Shown: positions 44,478 to 53,799, numbered from the stretch's first letter. The stretch: 64,000 nt of DNA from Novosphingobium sediminicola (GCF_014196525.1 NZ_JACIDX010000011.1:1-64000); one strand, 5' to 3'. Notes: generated from the letters alone by a model not told the origin. Numbers and translations: made by a program.

Positions 44478-45724
44478 TGGCCGCCACCCCCGCCCCCGAG
44501 CGCGCGCCTGCGCTGTCGATCAATTCGCTGCTGCTGCTGGCGCTGACGATCCGTCTGGCCGCCCATTTCGCCCTGCCCCAACCGTTGCAGAGCGATGGTC
44601 TGGCTTATTTCACCTTGGCCCAGACGATGGCCGATGGCGGATGGCCGGTCGATAATCTGGGCCAGCATGCCTTTTATTCCATCGGCTACCCGCTGGTGCT
44701 GGCGCCCTTCTTCGCGCTGCTGGGGGCTTCGGCTCAGGTGGCCTTTGGGGTCAATCTGGCGCTCGCGCTGGTCACGGGCGTGCTGATCGTGCTGCTGGCG
44801 CGTGAGGCGGGTCTGAGCGATCTGGGGCGCAAGCTGGCGCTGCTGGGCTATGCGCTGTGGCTGCCGGGGATCTGGAACTGCACGATGCTGGCGCGGGAAA
44901 ATCTCTCGACGCCGCTGCTGGTCGCGGTGGTGTGGCTGGCGCTGCGCCTGCTGCGTTCGCCCTCCAGTCTTGGGCTGGCGGCGGCCACGGGTGCGGTCTG
45001 GGGCGCGGCGGTGCTGGCGGGCAGTTCGGCGCTGCCGCTGATCGCCGCGCCCTTGCTGGCGCTGCTGCTGGGCGGTTCGCTGCGGCGCGCGGTGGTTCCG
45101 GCGCTGGCGATGGGCATGGGCGCCGCGCTGGTGCTGGCCCCTTGGGCGATGGCCACGCAGGTCATGCTGGGCCGCCCCACGCTTTCCACCAACACCGGCT
45201 TCAACCTCTATATCGGCAATAATCCTGCGGCCACCGGGCGCTTTGTCTCGATCGCCGCCACGCCCATCGGCCCGCAATGGCACGCCATGCGCGAAAACCT
45301 TGGCGAGGCGGGCGCCAGCGCCGCGCTGGGCGCGATGGCGCGCGACTGGATGGCGCATAATCCCGCCGAAGTCGTCCGCCTGGCCACCGTCAAGCTGGCC
45401 GCGTTCTGGGCGCCCAATCTGCCGGACTCGAATGATTTCGCCCTTTCGCCCGCTGTCACCTATGTCCGCCTGTTCGAGGTCGTGCAGTACCTGCTCTTCC
45501 TCACGCTGGCCGGGCTCTGCCTGCTGCTGCCGGGGATCGGCCGCCCGCGTCAGATCGCGCTGATGGGCGCCATCGCCGGTTTCTGGGCGCTGCATGGCCT
45601 CGCCTATATCATCGACCGCTATCGCGATCCGGTCATGCCCTTGCTGATCGTGATGGCATCGGCGGCGCTGGCAGAAATCGTCACCAATCGTCTGGCCCGC
45701 AGGGAGAGCGCCCATGCTGCATGA
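44477..45724 (+). CDS. GT-C fold glycosyltransferase (GT39/ArnT-like)
   Basis: A 415-residue multi-spanning membrane protein. The first large loop after helix 1 contains QPLQSDGLAYFTLAQTMADGGW, where the acidic residue (SDG) is the usual catalytic site of GT-C enzymes using polyprenyl-phosphate sugars; then about ten helices follow, and IDRYRDPVMPLLIVMAS near the end corresponds to the conserved R-Y of this family. It probably transfers a sugar from a lipid carrier to an envelope glycan, lipid or protein. Stop and next start overlap by 11 bases. Confidence 0.82.
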   Translation: MAATPAPERAPALSINSLLLLALTIRLAAHFALPQPLQSDGLAYFTLAQTMADGGWPVDNLGQHAFYSIGYPLVLAPFFALLGASAQVAFGVNLALALVTGVLIVLLAREAGLSDLGRKLALLGYALWLPGIWNCTMLARENLSTPLLVAVVWLALRLLRSPSSLGLAAATGAVWGAAVLAGSSALPLIAAPLLALLLGGSLRRAVVPALAMGMGAALVLAPWAMATQVMLGRPTLSTNTGFNLYIGNNPAATGRFVSIAATPIGPQWHAMRENLGEAGASAALGAMARDWMAHNPAEVVRLATVKLAAFWAPNLPDSNDFALSPAVTYVRLFEVVQYLLFLTLAGLCLLLPGIGRPRQIALMGAIAGFWALHGLAYIIDRYRDPVMPLLIVMASAALAEIVTNRLARRESAHAA

Positions 45725-47168
45725 ACGCATCACCGATGAAACCCCTCTGGTGGTCGATCTGGACCGCACGCTGATTTCGGGCGACGTGGCGATGGAAGCC
45801 TGCGTGACCGAGGCTAAGCGCGGGTTTGGCGCGCTGCTGGTCCTGCTCTGGACGATGATCCGGGGGCGGGCGCGGCTCAAGACCCTGCTGGCACGGCGCG
45901 CACCGGTCGATCCGGCCTCGCTCACCTACCGCCCCGAGGTGCTGGAGCTGATCGCCCATGCCCGCCGCCAGCGCCGCCGCGTGGTGCTGGCCAGCGCGGC
46001 CCATTGGCGCAATGCGCGCCGCGTGGCCGCCCATCTCGGCCTGTTTGACGAGGTGATCGCCAGCGGCGCGCGGCGCAACGCCAAGGGCGGCGCGAAACTG
46101 ACCGCGATCCGTGCGTCATTGGGCAACCAGCCTTTCGACTATGTGGGTGATTGCGGGGCCGACCGCCGCATCTGGCGCGAGGCGCGCGTCGCCTATACCG
46201 TCGAGGCCGCCACCGGCGTGCACCACGAAGAACGCCTCGCCCCGGCGCGCAGCCGGTTGCGCGCGCTGGTGAAAGCCGCCCGCCCGCATCAATGGGCCAA
46301 GAACGCGCTGGTCTTTGTGCCGCTGGCCTCTTCGGGCCTGCTGGCCAATCCCCATGCTATCGGCCAGTCGCTCCTCGCCTTTGCCGCGATGAGCCTGATC
46401 GCCTCCTCGGTCTATCTGCTCAACGACCTGCTCGATATCGAGAGCGACCGCCAGCACGCCAAGAAGCGCCACCGCCCGCTGGCCAGCGGCGCGCTGCCGA
46501 TCCCCCATGCGCTGGTGGCCTGCGTGGCCTTTGCGGGCGCGGGTCTGGCGCTGGCGTGGCAATTGGGCCTGCCAAGCTTTTCGGCCATGGCGACCTATTT
46601 CGCGCTGACGCTGGCCTATTCGATGCGGTTGAAGGCGGCGATGATCGCCGATGTGCTCACGCTCGCCTGCCTCTATACGATCCGCATCATCGCGGGGGCG
46701 GCGGCGATTGCGGTGCCGGTATCGTCCTGGCTGCTGCTGTTCAGCGTGTTCTTCTTCCTCAGCCTCGGCTACCTGAAGCGCTATGTCGAATTGCGCAGCA
46801 GCGCGCGTGAGCCCGACGAATTGCTTTCCGGGCGCGGCTATACCCGTTCCGACACCGAGATCGTCGCAATCAGCGGGCTGGCCGCGGGCATGGTCTCGAT
46901 CCTCGTCATGGTGCTGTTCGCCGAGGCGATGGGCAAGACCGGCGCCTATGCTACGCCGCAATTGCTCTGGCTGCTGCCGCTGCCGCTGCTCTACTGGCTC
47001 AACCGCATCTGGATGATGGGCCGCCGGGGACAGGTCGACAGCGATCCGGTCGCCTTTGCCATTACCGATGCCAAGAGCATTGCCGTGGGCGCGTCGCTGG
47101 GGGGCATTCTGGTGGTCGCCAAATTTGCCGCCATCGGCCATTGGCTGCCGCAATTGGGCATTGCGTGA
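45714..47168 (+). CDS. HAD phosphatase-UbiA prenyltransferase fusion
   Basis: A 484-residue two-domain protein. Residues 1-185 are a HAD phosphatase (VVDLDRTLISGDVAMEA motif I, VLASAAHW motif II, AKGGAKL motif III, YVGDCGADRRIW motif IV). Residues 190-484 are a UbiA-type membrane prenyltransferase (RPHQWAKNALVFVP, and the NDLLDIESDRQHAKKRHRPLASG metal site). This arrangement matches decaprenyl-phosphate 5-phosphoribosyltransferase-like proteins, where the HAD part would remove the 5-phosphate. It would then supply lipid-linked pentose for the neighbouring glycosyltransferase and flippase. Confidence 0.88.
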   Translation: MLHERITDETPLVVDLDRTLISGDVAMEACVTEAKRGFGALLVLLWTMIRGRARLKTLLARRAPVDPASLTYRPEVLELIAHARRQRRRVVLASAAHWRNARRVAAHLGLFDEVIASGARRNAKGGAKLTAIRASLGNQPFDYVGDCGADRRIWREARVAYTVEAATGVHHEERLAPARSRLRALVKAARPHQWAKNALVFVPLASSGLLANPHAIGQSLLAFAAMSLIASSVYLLNDLLDIESDRQHAKKRHRPLASGALPIPHALVACVAFAGAGLALAWQLGLPSFSAMATYFALTLAYSMRLKAAMIADVLTLACLYTIRIIAGAAAIAVPVSSWLLLFSVFFFLSLGYLKRYVELRSSAREPDELLSGRGYTRSDTEIVAISGLAAGMVSILVMVLFAEAMGKTGAYATPQLLWLLPLPLLYWLNRIWMMGRRGQVDSDPVAFAITDAKSIAVGASLGGILVVAKFAAIGHWLPQLGIA

Positions 47169-47234
47169 AGCGCAACTGGGGATCGCCTAAAGCGCCGCTT
47201 GTCAGGCTCCCCTCTCCCTCGCTAGATTGCCGCC

Positions 47235-47960
47235 ATGGCACGCTTCTTCGCCCGCCCCGGGCCAAACCGTAGTTCCCGTTTCCGCCTCGGCTGGTATCTG
47301 GCCATGGCCATCCTGTGGTTTGTCGGCCTTTCGGTGGGCATCACGCTGATCTATCGCGTGGTGCCGCCGCCCGTCACGCTGACCATGCTGTTTGACCACA
47401 ACGGGTTCAACAAATCATGGACCCCCCTCTCGCGCATCGACCGCAAGATGGTGGACGCGGTCATCGCGGGCGAGGATTCGCGCTTTTGCATCCACCACGG
47501 CTTTGACGGCGCCGGCATCGAATATGCACTGGAACGCAATCTGGCGGGCGACGGCAGCAAATTGCGCGGCGGATCGACCATCAGCCAGCAGACCGCGAAA
47601 AACACCTTCCTCTGGCAGGGCAGCGGCATCACCCGCTATATCCGCAAGGGGCTGGAGGCGTGGTTCACCGTGCTGATCGAAAACCTGTGGCCCAAGCGGC
47701 GGATTATGGAAGTCTATCTCAACGTCGCGGAAACCGGCATCGGCACCTATGGCGTCGAGGCAGGCGCACAGCGCTATTTCCGCCACTCCGCCGCCAACCT
47801 GACCCAGATCGAAGCCGCCCGCATCGCGGCTGCTCTGCCCAGCCCCAAAAAGCGCGCCGTGGTGGGGGCGACAGGATTTACGCGTCGTCATGGCAACACC
47901 ATTGCCAAGCGGTCGGGTGTGGTACGGCGGAACGATCAGGATGATTGTATTTATCAGTGA
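47235..47960 (+). CDS. mtgA: Monofunctional peptidoglycan transglycosylase
   Basis: A 241-residue GT51 enzyme that polymerises lipid II into glycan strands. One N-terminal anchor helix (LAMAILWFVGLSVGITLIY); catalytic AGEDSRFCIHHGFDGAGIEYAL (Glu of GED), then LRGGSTISQQTAKNTFL, and second Glu in RRIMEVYLNVAETG. Length normal. It lies 66 bases after the HAD-UbiA gene and ends 10 bases before repeat R7. Confidence 0.95.
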   Translation: MARFFARPGPNRSSRFRLGWYLAMAILWFVGLSVGITLIYRVVPPPVTLTMLFDHNGFNKSWTPLSRIDRKMVDAVIAGEDSRFCIHHGFDGAGIEYALERNLAGDGSKLRGGSTISQQTAKNTFLWQGSGITRYIRKGLEAWFTVLIENLWPKRRIMEVYLNVAETGIGTYGVEAGAQRYFRHSAANLTQIEAARIAAALPSPKKRAVVGATGFTRRHGNTIAKRSGVVRRNDQDDCIYQ

Positions 47961-47969
47961 AGGTTAGGT

Positions 47970-48206
47970 GCCTCCGGCGGGCAAAGGGCGGGGGCCCTTT
48001 GCAATCCCGTTACTGTTAGCGTTGGGGATTAAGTTCAGCCAAGGTGCATGGACGCAGCGTTGGCATTTTGAAAGCCTGCGGCGCCTTTCAGCCAGACCTA
48101 TCCGCGCCGCAGGCCTTTAACCGCAGCCCAGCACACTCGGCCATGAATAGTGCGCAACCCCAATAACGGGATTGCAAAGGGGCCCCGCCCTTTGCCCGCC
48201 GGAGGC
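47970..48206 (+). repeat. Mosaic palindromic intergenic repeat R7 (A-B-A' form)
   Basis: Hairpin A on the left (GGGCAAAGGGCGGGGGCCCTTTGC), then CAATCCCGTTACTGTTAGCG as in a D end, central arms AAAGCCTGCGGCGC / GCGCCGCAGGCCTTT, and hairpin A' on the right ending GCCGGAGGC. Located between the convergent mtgA and TonB receptor genes, 10 bases after the mtgA stop. Confidence 0.92.
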
Positions 48207-48225
48207 ATAAAACCCATCCCCAAAC

Positions 48226-48256
48226 CAAAAAGGGCGCCCCCGCGCGGGAGCGCCCT
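48226..48256 (-). terminator. Rho-independent terminator of the TonB receptor gene
   Basis: On the minus strand a strong stem (GGGCGC-T-CCCG / CGGG-G-GCGCCC, two-base loop) is followed by TTTTT, 27 bases after the receptor stop codon. Confidence 0.8.
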
Positions 48257-48282
48257 TTCCGTTTTCCTAGGCCGGTTAAGGC

Positions 48283-50874
48283 TTAGAACGCCACGCTAAG
48301 CGTCGCCACGACGGTGCGCGGGGTCGCCAGATAGACGGTCGGGATGGTGGTTGCGCCAACCGGGGTCGACGAGCTGGTGAAGCCGCCGACGTAGAACTGG
48401 TTGAACAGGTTGGTGACGTTGAGCTGGATGAAGCTCTTGTCCGACTTGAGACCGGCGATCGCCAGCTTCATGCGGGCCGACAGATCAACCGTGGTGTAGG
48501 ACGGCAGCGTTGCCGAGTTCACCTGAACGTTCGAGCTGTTGTAGGACGGCAGGTTTTCCGAGTTGATGTAGCGCTTGCCGTTGTTCTTGATCGACACGTT
48601 CAGGCTGAACGGATCGAAGTCGGCGCTCAGCACCGCACCGGCGGTATAGATCGGCACGCCCGATTCGCGCTTACCGGCGGTGGTGTAATAGGTGAAGGTG
48701 CCATCGCTGCGCAGGATCGTGTTACCGTTGATGATCGTGCTGCTCGTGCCCTTGCCCGCCAGCGTATCGTTGATGATGCGCGACTTGTTGTACGAACCGA
48801 AAGCATAGACCGAGAAGTGCTCGTCAACCTTCCAGTTCAGCGTGGCGTCGAAGCCGTACTTCTCCACCTTGCCAAGGTTGGTATAGATCGAGGTCTGGGT
48901 ATCCTGATTATAGACCTGCGAAATCTTGTTGTTGAACATGGTGTACCAACCGCCCAACGAGGCGCTCAGACGACCGAAGCGGGCGCGCAGGCCGGCGTCG
49001 AAATTGTCCGAGGTTTCAAGCTTGGGCACGCCATAGTTCGAGCTGGTCGGATAGTAGAACGAACCGTAGAGCGAGTCCGTACCCGGAACCTGAAGGCCCT
49101 GCGAATAGTTGGCGAAGAGCGAGGTGCCCTGAGCCAGAGCCAGCGTGAAGCCGACGTTGGGCAGCACACGGCTATAGTTGAAATTGCGGTTCTGCGGCCC
49201 GGCATAACCCGTCACGGCATTGGTCGTGGCGTTATAGGTATAGGGGTTGGCAGCAGCGAATGCGGCCTGATCCTGCACGCTGGGGCAATAGAAGTTGCTG
49301 CCGGCGGTGTCTGCGGTGAAGCAGTAGTTGGTCAGGTTGCGCTTGAAGAAGGGCGCGCGCACACCGGCCAGAACGTCGAGCTTACCGTCGAAGAACTTGC
49401 CGTTATATTCCGCCGAAACCTGATGCAGGATCGCATAGGACAGACGGTTGCGCTTCTGGATCGAGCTGCCGTAACGATCCTTGATCGCAAGGTCGATCGG
49501 GAAGTAGGTCGCGTAATAGCCGGTGGTGGTGTTGATATAGGTCAGCTCGCCGGTCTGCTTGTGGCGACCGCGGTCATACGAATAACCGACACGCAGCGTG
49601 TTGTTCGGATTGATCTTCCAGCGCAGCGAGGTCAGCAGGCCGATACGGTTGGTTTCGGTCTCGCTGGCGTTGCCCACCAGAATGCCGGTGTCCAGCACGC
49701 CATTGCCGTTCACATCGTTGCCAGCGAAATAGCCCGAAGCCGTGCTGCTGCCCGAAGGATAGATGACAAAACCGGTCAGACCGTTGGGCGAAACGCCTTC
49801 GCTCAGCGTGGTCACGCCGCCGCCATTGGCCTTGGTGTACTGGAAGCTGGGATCGATGGTCAGCGTCAGATTGTCGGCCAGCGTGAAGCGCGAGTTCATG
49901 CGCAGGTTGGCTGTGCGCGAGGGGTTATAGCGGCATTCGAACGCGCCATAGCCGGTGGTCGACTTGGTCGAGCTGGTCGTGTCGGCGCAGTTGATCGTGT
50001 ATTGCGCTTCGTCCCAGCTGTAGGGCGTGCGGCCGCTGCTCGACGAGTTGACCGGACGGCTCCCCGAATTTTCGGTGTAGAGCGACATTGAGGGCGCAAA
50101 GTTGTTGCGGTTGAAGTTGAAGTGACCGGCCAGCGAGATAAAGTCGCCATTGTCGCCCAGCGGCTGCTTCACCTTGAAGTTGAGCTGTTGCTTGGCCACC
50201 TTGCCGCCCGTGTTGGGCAGGAAGCGGTTCGAAGCCACCGAAGCGGCGAACCAAGCCTTCAGGCCCGCATTGGTGATATTGCCGGTGTCGACCGAGATGA
50301 AGCCGCGCTTGTAGCTGAGGTCACCGGCCGAACCCACGGCCATGACCTGCGCCTTTTCCAGCGGATCGCGCGAACGATAGTTGACGGTCGAACCGGTGGC
50401 GGCGGCCGTCGGGCTGTCCACGTCGGTCGAACCCAGGTTGACGCTGACCTGTTCGATCAGTTCGGAGTCGAGCTGCTGGTTCGAATAGAGCGCATAGTTG
50501 CCGGTATCGTTGGTCGGCATACCGTCAAAGGTCTGCGAGATACGGCTGCTGTCGAAACCGCGGATGAACATGTTGCCGCCCGACGAACCGAACGGATCGG
50601 CGTTGTAGAACGACACGCCCGGCACCATATTGATCACGTCGTTGATCGTCTGGCCCGGCGCGCTCTTGGAAATGAAGCTCTGGTCCAGCACCTGCTTGGC
50701 CTTGGGCGTGGCGGGAATGTCCACGCCGTTGATCGCCTTGGCCTTGGTGCCGGTCACCACGATGGTGTTTTCAAAGTCGACCGCGCCGGTCGACTGAGCG
50801 AAAGCGGGCGATGCAACCGCTGCTGCAATCGCGAAAGAACTTACGGCCAAAGCCGAATTTTTGATAATGCGCAT
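48283..50874 (-). CDS. TonB-dependent outer-membrane receptor
   Basis: An 863-residue receptor: signal peptide (ALAVSSFAIAAAVASPAFA), TonB box (ENTIVVTGTKA), plug domain with INDVINMVPGVSFYN and GGNMFIRGFDSSRISQTFDGMPTND, then a 22-strand barrel ending with the typical C-terminal strand ...VVATLSVAF. A calcium-loop-like segment NDVNGNGVLDTG is in an extracellular loop. The ligand cannot be read; it is divergent from a cation efflux gene, and the 325-base gap has two repeated palindromes, so regulated uptake of a metal complex or siderophore is conceivable. Confidence 0.93.
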   Translation of the reverse strand: MRIIKNSALAVSSFAIAAAVASPAFAQSTGAVDFENTIVVTGTKAKAINGVDIPATPKAKQVLDQSFISKSAPGQTINDVINMVPGVSFYNADPFGSSGGNMFIRGFDSSRISQTFDGMPTNDTGNYALYSNQQLDSELIEQVSVNLGSTDVDSPTAAATGSTVNYRSRDPLEKAQVMAVGSAGDLSYKRGFISVDTGNITNAGLKAWFAASVASNRFLPNTGGKVAKQQLNFKVKQPLGDNGDFISLAGHFNFNRNNFAPSMSLYTENSGSRPVNSSSSGRTPYSWDEAQYTINCADTTSSTKSTTGYGAFECRYNPSRTANLRMNSRFTLADNLTLTIDPSFQYTKANGGGVTTLSEGVSPNGLTGFVIYPSGSSTASGYFAGNDVNGNGVLDTGILVGNASETETNRIGLLTSLRWKINPNNTLRVGYSYDRGRHKQTGELTYINTTTGYYATYFPIDLAIKDRYGSSIQKRNRLSYAILHQVSAEYNGKFFDGKLDVLAGVRAPFFKRNLTNYCFTADTAGSNFYCPSVQDQAAFAAANPYTYNATTNAVTGYAGPQNRNFNYSRVLPNVGFTLALAQGTSLFANYSQGLQVPGTDSLYGSFYYPTSSNYGVPKLETSDNFDAGLRARFGRLSASLGGWYTMFNNKISQVYNQDTQTSIYTNLGKVEKYGFDATLNWKVDEHFSVYAFGSYNKSRIINDTLAGKGTSSTIINGNTILRSDGTFTYYTTAGKRESGVPIYTAGAVLSADFDPFSLNVSIKNNGKRYINSENLPSYNSSNVQVNSATLPSYTTVDLSARMKLAIAGLKSDKSFIQLNVTNLFNQFYVGGFTSSSTPVGATTIPTVYLATPRTVVATLSVAF

Positions 50875-50896
50875 GCTGAATGCCCCTGCATGACAA

Positions 50897-50909
50897 TTTT
50901 GTGTCAAAA
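50897..50909. promoter_or_regulatory. Palindrome 1 in TonB receptor leader
   Basis: TTTTGTGTCAAAA, arms TTTTG/CAAAA, 23 bases before the receptor start. The same 13-mer occurs in reverse complement at 51005-51017. Confidence 0.5.
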
Positions 50910-51004
50910 CCGCCGAAATGCCCCCGTCCGAGCGACGAAAATCATTCGGATGCAAAACACCTAACGATGTTTGAGAGGCTTCTAAACAGCGGTTTGTGAC
51001 GCAA

Positions 51005-51017
51005 TTTTGACACAAAA
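51005..51017. promoter_or_regulatory. Palindrome 2 in TonB receptor upstream region
   Basis: TTTTGACACAAAA, the exact reverse complement of the site at 50897-50909. In direct reading both sites share CAATTTTG-N3-CAAAAC. Two copies about 108 bases apart suggest cooperative binding or a loop. Confidence 0.5.
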
Positions 51018-51080
51018 CGGGGCGTGCGACAGGCTGATGCCGCAAAAGGCAAGATTGTTTCCCACACAATTGACATTGAT

Positions 51081-51093
51081 GTAACTTTGTTAC
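51081..51093. promoter_or_regulatory. Inverted repeat GTAAC-TTT-GTTAC with TTGACA, before the cation efflux gene
   Basis: A perfect 5-base inverted repeat six bases after a TTGACA (51070-51075) that could be the -35 box of the efflux gene. The repeat would then cover the promoter spacer, a usual place for a metal-sensing regulator. Confidence 0.45.
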
Positions 51094-51199
51094 GGTCTTG
51101 ACGAAATTCATATGGAATTTAAATGTCGGCCCCAAATTCCGCTGTTGCGAATTGGGCCGCAGTGCGACATTTGTGCAACGCAGCAGATCGGGAAAAACC

Positions 51200-52180
51200 A
51201 TGGGCATCGGCCACCATCACCATCATCACCACGATCATGGCGAATCGCATGGCGGCAAAGATCACCATGGACATCATCATGGGCATGGCCACCACCACGG
51301 ATCGGGCGCCACCCATGGCACCGCCTTTGCCGTGGCCACATCGCTCAACATCCTGTTTGTTCTGATAGAAACCGCCGCGGGCTTTATCGGCCATTCCACC
51401 GCGCTGCTGGCCGATGCCGGGCATAATCTGTCCGACGTGCTCTCGCTCTTGCTGGCATGGGGGGCAAGCCGCCTTGCCGCGCGGGCGCCATCGCGCCGCT
51501 TCACCTATGGCATGAAGAGCGCCTCGATCCTGGCCGCTCTGGCCAATGCGGCGCTGCTCTGGGTGGCGCTGGGGGCGATCCTGATCGAGACCTTGCAGAA
51601 ATTTGCCTCGCCCGAACCGGCGGCGGCGGGGTTGATGATGGCGGTGGCGGCGGCAGGCATCGCGGTCAACGGCCTCTCGGCGCTGCTCTTTGCGCGGGGC
51701 AGCAAGGATGACCTCAACCTGCGCGCGGCGTTTCAGCACCTGATGGCCGATGCGGCAGTATCAGCGGGCGTGGTGCTGGCGGGTCTGGCCATCCACTTCA
51801 CCGCATGGAACTGGATCGACCCCGTCACCAGCCTCGCCATCACGCTGATGATCGCGCTGGGCAGCTGGTCGATGCTGAAAGAGTCGGTGCAGATGGGCCT
51901 GCTGGCCGTCCCCGCCTCGGTGAATGAGGAAAAGCTGCGCGCCTTCCTCCTTGCCCGCCCCGGCATCGCCGCGCTCCACGACCTTCACGTCTGGCCGATC
52001 AGCACCACCGACACCGCCATGACCGCCCATATCATCATGCCCGGCGGCCATCCGGGGGACGCGTTTTTGCATGGGCTGGCGCATGATCTGGAGCATGATT
52101 TCGGCATCGGTCATGCCACGATCCAGGTCGAGACCGATGGCGGGCATGAGTGTGCGCTGCATTCGGATGAGGTGGTTTAA
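51200..52180 (+). CDS. Cation diffusion facilitator (CDF) metal efflux protein
   Basis: A 326-residue Zn/Co/Cd-type exporter. The N-terminus is very histidine-rich (about residues 5-34, HHHHHHHDHG and HGHHHGHGHHHG). Transmembrane metal site: HSTALLADAGHNLSDVLSLLLAW (HxxxD) and LMADAAVSAGVV (HLMADA). Six helices, then the cytosolic domain with LHDLHVWPISTTDTAMTAHI and a last HDLEHDFGIGHATIQVE. ATG 51200 with GGGAAA upstream. Ends 14 bases before repeat R8. Confidence 0.94.
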   Translation: MGIGHHHHHHHDHGESHGGKDHHGHHHGHGHHHGSGATHGTAFAVATSLNILFVLIETAAGFIGHSTALLADAGHNLSDVLSLLLAWGASRLAARAPSRRFTYGMKSASILAALANAALLWVALGAILIETLQKFASPEPAAAGLMMAVAAAGIAVNGLSALLFARGSKDDLNLRAAFQHLMADAAVSAGVVLAGLAIHFTAWNWIDPVTSLAITLMIALGSWSMLKESVQMGLLAVPASVNEEKLRAFLLARPGIAALHDLHVWPISTTDTAMTAHIIMPGGHPGDAFLHGLAHDLEHDFGIGHATIQVETDGGHECALHSDEVV

Positions 52181-52193
52181 GGGAGGGGTTTAT

Positions 52194-52422
52194 GCCTCCG
52201 GCGGGCAAAGGGTCTCGACCCTTTGCAATCCCATTATAGGGTTTTGAATTGAAATCGCCGCGCCACATATGATGAAAGCCTGCGGCGCGGCGATCTTACG
52301 CAGACCAGCACCGCAGGCTTTCAAAACCCAAACATCGCGCCCGACACCAAAGGCCGAACCCGATACACACCGCCGACAGTCACGGGATTGCAAAGGGCCT
52401 TCGCCCTTTGCCCGCCGGAGGC
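52194..52422 (-). repeat. Mosaic palindromic intergenic repeat R8 (A-B-A' form)
   Basis: Hairpin A (GGGCAAAGGGTCTCGACCCTTTGC) on the left, central left arm AAAGCCTGCGGCGC, right arm with a shortened match (GCACCGCAGGCTTT), then ACAGTCACGGGATTGC, in which the D-side bases GACAGT run directly into the A' hairpin (GCAAAGGGCCTTCGCCCTTTGC). It fills the gap between the convergent CDF and pyrC genes, 14 and 10 bases from the stops. Confidence 0.92.
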
Positions 52423-52431
52423 ACCCTTGCT

Positions 52432-53754
52432 TTACAGCGCCCCGGCAAACTTCAACGGCTCACCCACGGCGCTGTCGGCCAGTTGGGCCTCCCACATCAC
52501 CTGATGCCCGCGAATGATGGTGCCAAGGACGCGGCCCTTCAGCTCCATGCCGGTATAGGGCGACCAGCCGCAGCGGCTCTGCAACCAGTCTTCGGTGACG
52601 GTGAACTGGCCCTTCAGGTCCACCACGGTAAAGTCAGCGTCATAACCCACCGCGATGCGACCCTTGGCCTGCAGGCCAAAGATGCGCTGAACGCCCGCGC
52701 TGGTCATGTCGATCAGGCGAGCCAGCGTCATCCGCCCGTTCAGCACATGGTCGAGCATCAGCGGCAGCAGCGTCTGCACGCCGGGCATGCCGCTGGGCGA
52801 AGCGGGATAGGGCTTGGCCTTTTCCTCAATCGTGTGGGGCGCATGGTCGGAACCGATCACGTCGGGCACGCCCTGCTGCAGCCAATGCCACAGGCCATCG
52901 ACATGCTCGCCGCTGCGGATCGGCGGGTTCATCTGGGCATAGGTGCCAAGGCGCGGATAGGCTTCCTCGCCGCGCAGCGTCAGGTGCTGGGGCGTGACTT
53001 CGCAGGAAGCGATGTCGCGGTGCTGGCTGATGAGTTCCAGCTCGGCAGGCGTGGTCACATGCAGAATGTGGATAGGCCGCCGCGCCGCGCGGGCCAGCTT
53101 GAGAATACGCTTGGTCGCCAGCAGCGCGCTTTCATCGTCGCGCCAAACGGGGTGGCTCGACGGATCGCCCTCGACGCGCAGATCCTTGCGCGCATTCATG
53201 CGGTCCTCATCCTCGGCATGGATGGCCACGCGGCGCGTGCCATGGGCCAGCACGCGGGCCAGTTCCTCGTCATGCGCGACCAGCAGGCTGCCGGTGGAAG
53301 CGCCCATGAAGATCTTGACGCCCGCCGTGCCCGGAATGCGCTCCAGCTCGGCCAGATCAGGCGCGTTGGCGGCGGTGGCCCCCACATAGAACGCATGATC
53401 GCACCACATGCGATGGTGCGCACGTTCAAGCTTGTCATGCACGCGCATCACCGAATCGGTGTTCGGATTGGTGTTGGGCATTTCAAACACGGCGGTGATC
53501 CCGCCCATCACCGCACAGCGGCTGCCGCTCTCCAGATCTTCCTTATACTCCAGCCCCGGCTCGCGGAAATGGACCTGCGAATCGATCACACCGGGCAGGA
53601 CGTCCAGCCCCGTGCAATCAATCCGCCGCGCCGCATCGGGGAAACTGCCTATGCCAACGATTTTGCCATCGCAGACGGCAACATCAACCTGTGCGGGGCC
53701 AGAGGGAGTGTGGACAGTGCCACCGGTGAGGACAAGGTCTATCGCTTGGGTCAT
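52432..53754 (-). CDS. pyrC: Dihydroorotase
   Basis: A 440-residue amidohydrolase that closes carbamoyl-aspartate to dihydroorotate in pyrimidine synthesis. Zinc ligands: DSQVHFREPG (an unusual Q in the HxH position: VHF preceded by SQ), KIFMGAST with the lysine that is usually carbamylated, AIHAEDE, HILHVTT and the aspartate of GSDHAPHT. It resembles the class I/AllB-type group. The R9 element is 45 bases upstream of its start, and R8 follows its end. Confidence 0.9.
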   Translation of the reverse strand: MTQAIDLVLTGGTVHTPSGPAQVDVAVCDGKIVGIGSFPDAARRIDCTGLDVLPGVIDSQVHFREPGLEYKEDLESGSRCAVMGGITAVFEMPNTNPNTDSVMRVHDKLERAHHRMWCDHAFYVGATAANAPDLAELERIPGTAGVKIFMGASTGSLLVAHDEELARVLAHGTRRVAIHAEDEDRMNARKDLRVEGDPSSHPVWRDDESALLATKRILKLARAARRPIHILHVTTPAELELISQHRDIASCEVTPQHLTLRGEEAYPRLGTYAQMNPPIRSGEHVDGLWHWLQQGVPDVIGSDHAPHTIEEKAKPYPASPSGMPGVQTLLPLMLDHVLNGRMTLARLIDMTSAGVQRIFGLQAKGRIAVGYDADFTVVDLKGQFTVTEDWLQSRCGWSPYTGMELKGRVLGTIIRGHQVMWEAQLADSAVGEPLKFAGAL

Positions 53755-53799
53755 GCTTTGCGCTTTGCCACAGGTTGGGGTGAAGATGAAGGTTTAGAT

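Noticed and set aside
44336..45925. 529-codon minus-strand open frame
   Set aside because: Antisense to the glycosyltransferase; strongly Q/R/H-biased, typical shadow.
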